DNA from: Roseovarius salincola
GTDB lineage: Bacteria > Pseudomonadota > Alphaproteobacteria > Rhodobacterales > Rhodobacteraceae
Assembly (NCBI RefSeq): GCF_026891095.1
Contig: NZ_JAPTNL010000024.1
Location: forward strand, 1-32,600
DNA length: 32,600 nucleotides
Direction of reading: 5' to 3'
A program made the position numbers and the translations under genes. How positions within the stretch are numbered: position 1 is the first letter of the stretch; each line of letters starts with the position of its first letter. The notes under the pieces are model-generated. The model ran no database searches and had not been told where the DNA came from. It worked only from the letters and a program-made list of their open reading frames with translations. Below are positions 30,346 through 32,600 of the stretch, in pieces.

Positions 30346-30934
30346 TTACGATATCGCGTTCGAGGATCAGGTCCGTGAATGCTTCGGACGGGTAGTCTAT
30401 ACCCACAAAACCCACGAACGTATGGCCGATCGGTGTGCCGATACACTTCGCAGGTACAAGATTGTGCAAATCACCCTGTCAGCACTGACGAGTGCAGGGG
30501 CGATCGGAGTCGTGGTGGGAGAAGAATTATGGGTCGAGATCGCGACTGTCGGCATTTCATTTATGACACTATTTGTGGCGGCCTATCTGAAGAACTTCGA
30601 CCCTGGTGCTATCGCTCAAAAACATCGTGACGCAGCTGCGAAGCTCTGGAACGTCCGAGAATGCTACCTCTCACTGCTAACCGATCTGCCGAGACTGCCA
30701 CATGAAGCCGCAGTTGAGCGTCGGAACGAGTTACAGGCCATGCTTGCAGCCCTCTATGAAGGCGCACCTCAAACTGACGGAAAAGCCTACGAGGAGGCCC
30801 AAAGACGGCTGAAGGAGATGGAAGACATGACCTTTACAGCTGACGAGATAGACTGTTTTCTTCCGCTCTCGCTAAAGCGATCCGGCGGACGGCCTAAACA
30901 GACAGAAGTCAATCAGGCTGAAGGCAAAAGGTAA
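30335..30934 (+). CDS. SLATT-domain two-TM effector
   Basis: 199 aa from ATG 30335, eight bases after GAGGA and overlapping the CD-NTase end; ATG 30326 is possible. SLATT proteins are two-helix membrane effectors of nucleotide-signalled defence, thought to open pores when a signal arrives. After an N-terminal helix (THKTHERMADRCADTLRRYK) come two membrane segments, IVQITLSALTSAGAIGVVVG (about 43-62) and VEIATVGISFMTLFVAAYLK (about 67-86), then the conserved cytosolic helix region HRDAAAKLWNVRECYLSLLT and a charged tail. This is the standard layout of the family. It is coupled to the CD-NTase, whose product is probably its trigger. Confidence 0.85.
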   Translation: MPPDYDIAFEDQVRECFGRVVYTHKTHERMADRCADTLRRYKIVQITLSALTSAGAIGVVVGEELWVEIATVGISFMTLFVAAYLKNFDPGAIAQKHRDAAAKLWNVRECYLSLLTDLPRLPHEAAVERRNELQAMLAALYEGAPQTDGKAYEEAQRRLKEMEDMTFTADEIDCFLPLSLKRSGGRPKQTEVNQAEGKR

Positions 30935-30937
30935 ATA

Positions 30938-32359
30938 ATGACAAAGAATATCTGTATTTTTTCCGATGGAACCGGGCAAATGGGCGGGTCTCGGCCGGAC
31001 CAACGCCTTTCGAACGTCTACAAGATGTATCGCGCCATGCGTCCTGGCCCAGACTCACCAATTAACCCAAAGGATCAAGTCGCCTTTTACGATCCTGGGT
31101 TGGGCACGGGCGAAAGCGGGGGACTCTTTGGCCGCGTCAAGCCTATCCTTGAAAGCGCAGTCGGCACCGGCATCGATCACAATATCATCGATTGCTATGA
31201 ACAGATCATCGCCCATTATGAGCCCGGTGACCGTGTGCTACTGTTCGGCTTTTCGCGCGGGGCGTACACGGTGAGGGCACTGGCGAATGTCATGAACCTT
31301 TGCGGTATCCCAACACAAATGCCCGATGGCGAACCCGTCCCGCGCCACGGGCCCGGTTTGCGCAAGATCGCCAAGGATGCAGTGAAGTTCGTCTATAACC
31401 ACGGTGCCGGAAAGCCTCGCGGGCAGAACCCGTACTTCAAGCACCGCGAAGAGCTTGGTCGCAGGTTTCGCCAGAAGTATTCGAGTACCCCGCAGGAGGG
31501 TGATGACAACCAAGGCAACGTCCAGCCGACCTTCATCGGGGTTTTCGATACGGTGGCATCATTGCGGACGGCAGTCGTGCGCACTCTGGTCTGGGGCATT
31601 ACGTTTGCAACCGGTGCCGCCTTCGTCGCCGGGCTTGTGCTAGGGTGGTCATTGCTTCTGGTCGTCCCTCTCGGTTTCTTACTCGGCGCGCTCATGTGGC
31701 AGCTCGGCTCTCTTCTGCTGGATAATTTCAAGTATTTCTCGGATGATCCTGATCGCAAATTGAAGATATTGCGCCCTACAGACTGGCCGCAGATTCTGAA
31801 GACAGGGCATTTCGCCGCTTGGAACAAGCGCAACTACGACATGTGGCTGGATCCCGACGTAAACCACGCCCGCCACGCAATGGCGATCGACGAAGACCGC
31901 GCAGACTTCCCGCGAGTTGGATGGGCGTCCCAAAAAGCCGCTATTGAGACCAAGAACCGAGAACCGGCTTGGCTCAAGCAGGTCTGGTTCCCCGGTTGTC
32001 ACAGCGACATCGGTGGCAGCTACCCCGAGGCCGAATCCCGTCTTAGTGATATAGCCCTAGACTGGATGGTCGATGAGTTGAAGGAGTGTGTGCCTTCAAT
32101 CAAAATCAACGAAAACTACCTTAACCGCGCTCCTGACCCTTTGGGCCTGCAGCACCGCGAGGACGCGATCTTGGCGTTCGGACCAGTCAGCATCCCATGG
32201 AAAAAAGGAATCCGAGAAGTCGGCGACGATTTCCCTCTCCACCCATCCGTACAAGAACGCATGCAGGCGACCGCGGTCGCTCAATTCGGAGAAGTCAAAC
32301 CATACCGACCGCAACAGCTGAGCAAGCGACGCGATCTAAAGCGTTTCTATGAGACGTAA
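30938..32359 (+). CDS. DUF2235 alpha/beta-hydrolase with an inserted membrane hairpin
   Basis: 473 aa, ATG at 30938, three bases after the SLATT gene. DUF2235 proteins are lipase-like hydrolases, related to the Tle1 phospholipase effectors of type VI secretion. Visible landmarks are an opening ICIFSDGTGQMGG, the nucleophile elbow LLFGFSRGAYTVRAL (Ser106), FIGVFDTVASL (Asp204) and the His motif WFPGCHSDIGGSYPE (His355). Between Asp and His lies a hydrophobic hairpin, TLVWGITFATGAAFVAGLVL and LLLVVPLGFLLGALMWQL (about 216-256), which would anchor the enzyme in the membrane. As last gene of the CD-NTase operon it is a candidate membrane-lipid-degrading effector. Activity and signal dependence are inferred. 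Confidence 0.82.
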   Translation: MTKNICIFSDGTGQMGGSRPDQRLSNVYKMYRAMRPGPDSPINPKDQVAFYDPGLGTGESGGLFGRVKPILESAVGTGIDHNIIDCYEQIIAHYEPGDRVLLFGFSRGAYTVRALANVMNLCGIPTQMPDGEPVPRHGPGLRKIAKDAVKFVYNHGAGKPRGQNPYFKHREELGRRFRQKYSSTPQEGDDNQGNVQPTFIGVFDTVASLRTAVVRTLVWGITFATGAAFVAGLVLGWSLLLVVPLGFLLGALMWQLGSLLLDNFKYFSDDPDRKLKILRPTDWPQILKTGHFAAWNKRNYDMWLDPDVNHARHAMAIDEDRADFPRVGWASQKAAIETKNREPAWLKQVWFPGCHSDIGGSYPEAESRLSDIALDWMVDELKECVPSIKINENYLNRAPDPLGLQHREDAILAFGPVSIPWKKGIREVGDDFPLHPSVQERMQATAVAQFGEVKPYRPQQLSKRRDLKRFYET

Positions 32360-32600
32360 AATGCGTCTTCGGGCCTTTTCCGCAACAACTCTTTCGGCGC
32401 ACCTTAATGTTGGACTGACCACATCGCATTAGGAACAGCAAGTGAGAGAAGACCATAGTGCCGCGCGAAAGGAGCCCCCTGAGATCACGCTCTGCGCAGC
32501 AGGTAGTGCCCCGAGGAGTGGTGTAGGAACTGGCGTCCACCTGCTTCTTCATAGCTGGTGTTGCTCGTTCACTGTGCGGCGATCATCGTCGCCGCGTCGG
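32360..32600. other. Right edge, no supported gene
   Basis: 241 bases after the DUF2235 stop. A short inverted repeat (AGACG/CGTCT around the stop, about 32352-32370) followed by a few T residues might weakly end the transcript. A minus-strand frame enters from the right edge and ends at 32549 (reading RTVNEQHQL before the stop), too short to identify. An 85-codon minus-strand frame at 32295-32552 overlaps the DUF2235 end and is not protein-like. Confidence 0.35.

Noticed and set aside
1..32600. CRISPR array, tRNA, rRNA or replication initiator
   Set aside because: No regularly spaced direct repeats, tRNA-like cloverleaf or Rep/Par-like protein was seen on either strand by eye.

Overview
The window looks like part of a conjugative plasmid or integrative conjugative element from an alphaproteobacterium, most likely Rhodobacterales (roseobacter group). 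This rests on the GC-rich core genes, the VirB gene order with virB6 displaced to the end, an alphaproteobacterial-style MOBP/VirD2-like relaxase with a MobC-like partner, and frequent TTG/GTG starts. The host assignment is inference. No replication or partition gene and no rRNA, tRNA or CRISPR array was recognised.

Layout. (1) 1-100: the end of an IS256-family element, which has cut a peptidoglycan-binding gene; its remnant runs to about 240. (2) 377-3428: accessory genes of the transfer region, namely a secreted thermonuclease, small exported proteins and a small Xre regulator with palindromic operators. (3) 3352-14555: a nearly gap-free plus-strand type IV secretion operon: virB1, virB2, virB3, virB4, a short VirB7-like lipoprotein, a second lytic transglycosylase, virB5, virB8, virB9, virB10, virB11, two small genes and virB6. 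(4) 14646-18306: a minus-strand three-component ABC (ABC-3C) conflict cassette, wedged between the secretion operon and the mobilisation operon. (5) 18461-23383: mobilisation operon on the minus strand (mobC-like, relaxase, traG/virD4 coupling protein). (6) 23384-24500: an intergenic tract very rich in inverted repeats beside the mobilisation genes. It contains a candidate oriT and a 130-base three-way-junction fold, and its G-T pairs suggest that the plus strand is the folded one. (7) 24508-26745: an SH3/thermonuclease membrane protein and a DUF2493 (SLOG-type) protein. (8) 27480-32359: a second defence cargo. A divergent Xre/RES pair, whose RES protein seems to have lost its catalytic residues, faces a four-gene operon. 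That operon encodes a tandem-repeat small protein, a CBASS-type CD-NTase with an AGS-C-like tail, a SLATT two-TM protein and a DUF2235 alpha/beta-hydrolase that itself carries an inserted membrane hairpin.

How it fits together. The VirB channel, coupling protein and relaxosome form a complete conjugation set, with two lytic transglycosylases for wall passage. The two defence cassettes are passengers: ABC-3C is inserted exactly between the two transfer operons, and the CBASS-like locus lies beyond the apparent leading region. The most novel-looking items are the CD-NTase/SLATT/DUF2235/repeat-protein operon under a probable shared Xre operator, the RES pseudoenzyme, the structured tract beside the mob genes, and the tail shared by the second transglycosylase and VirB5.
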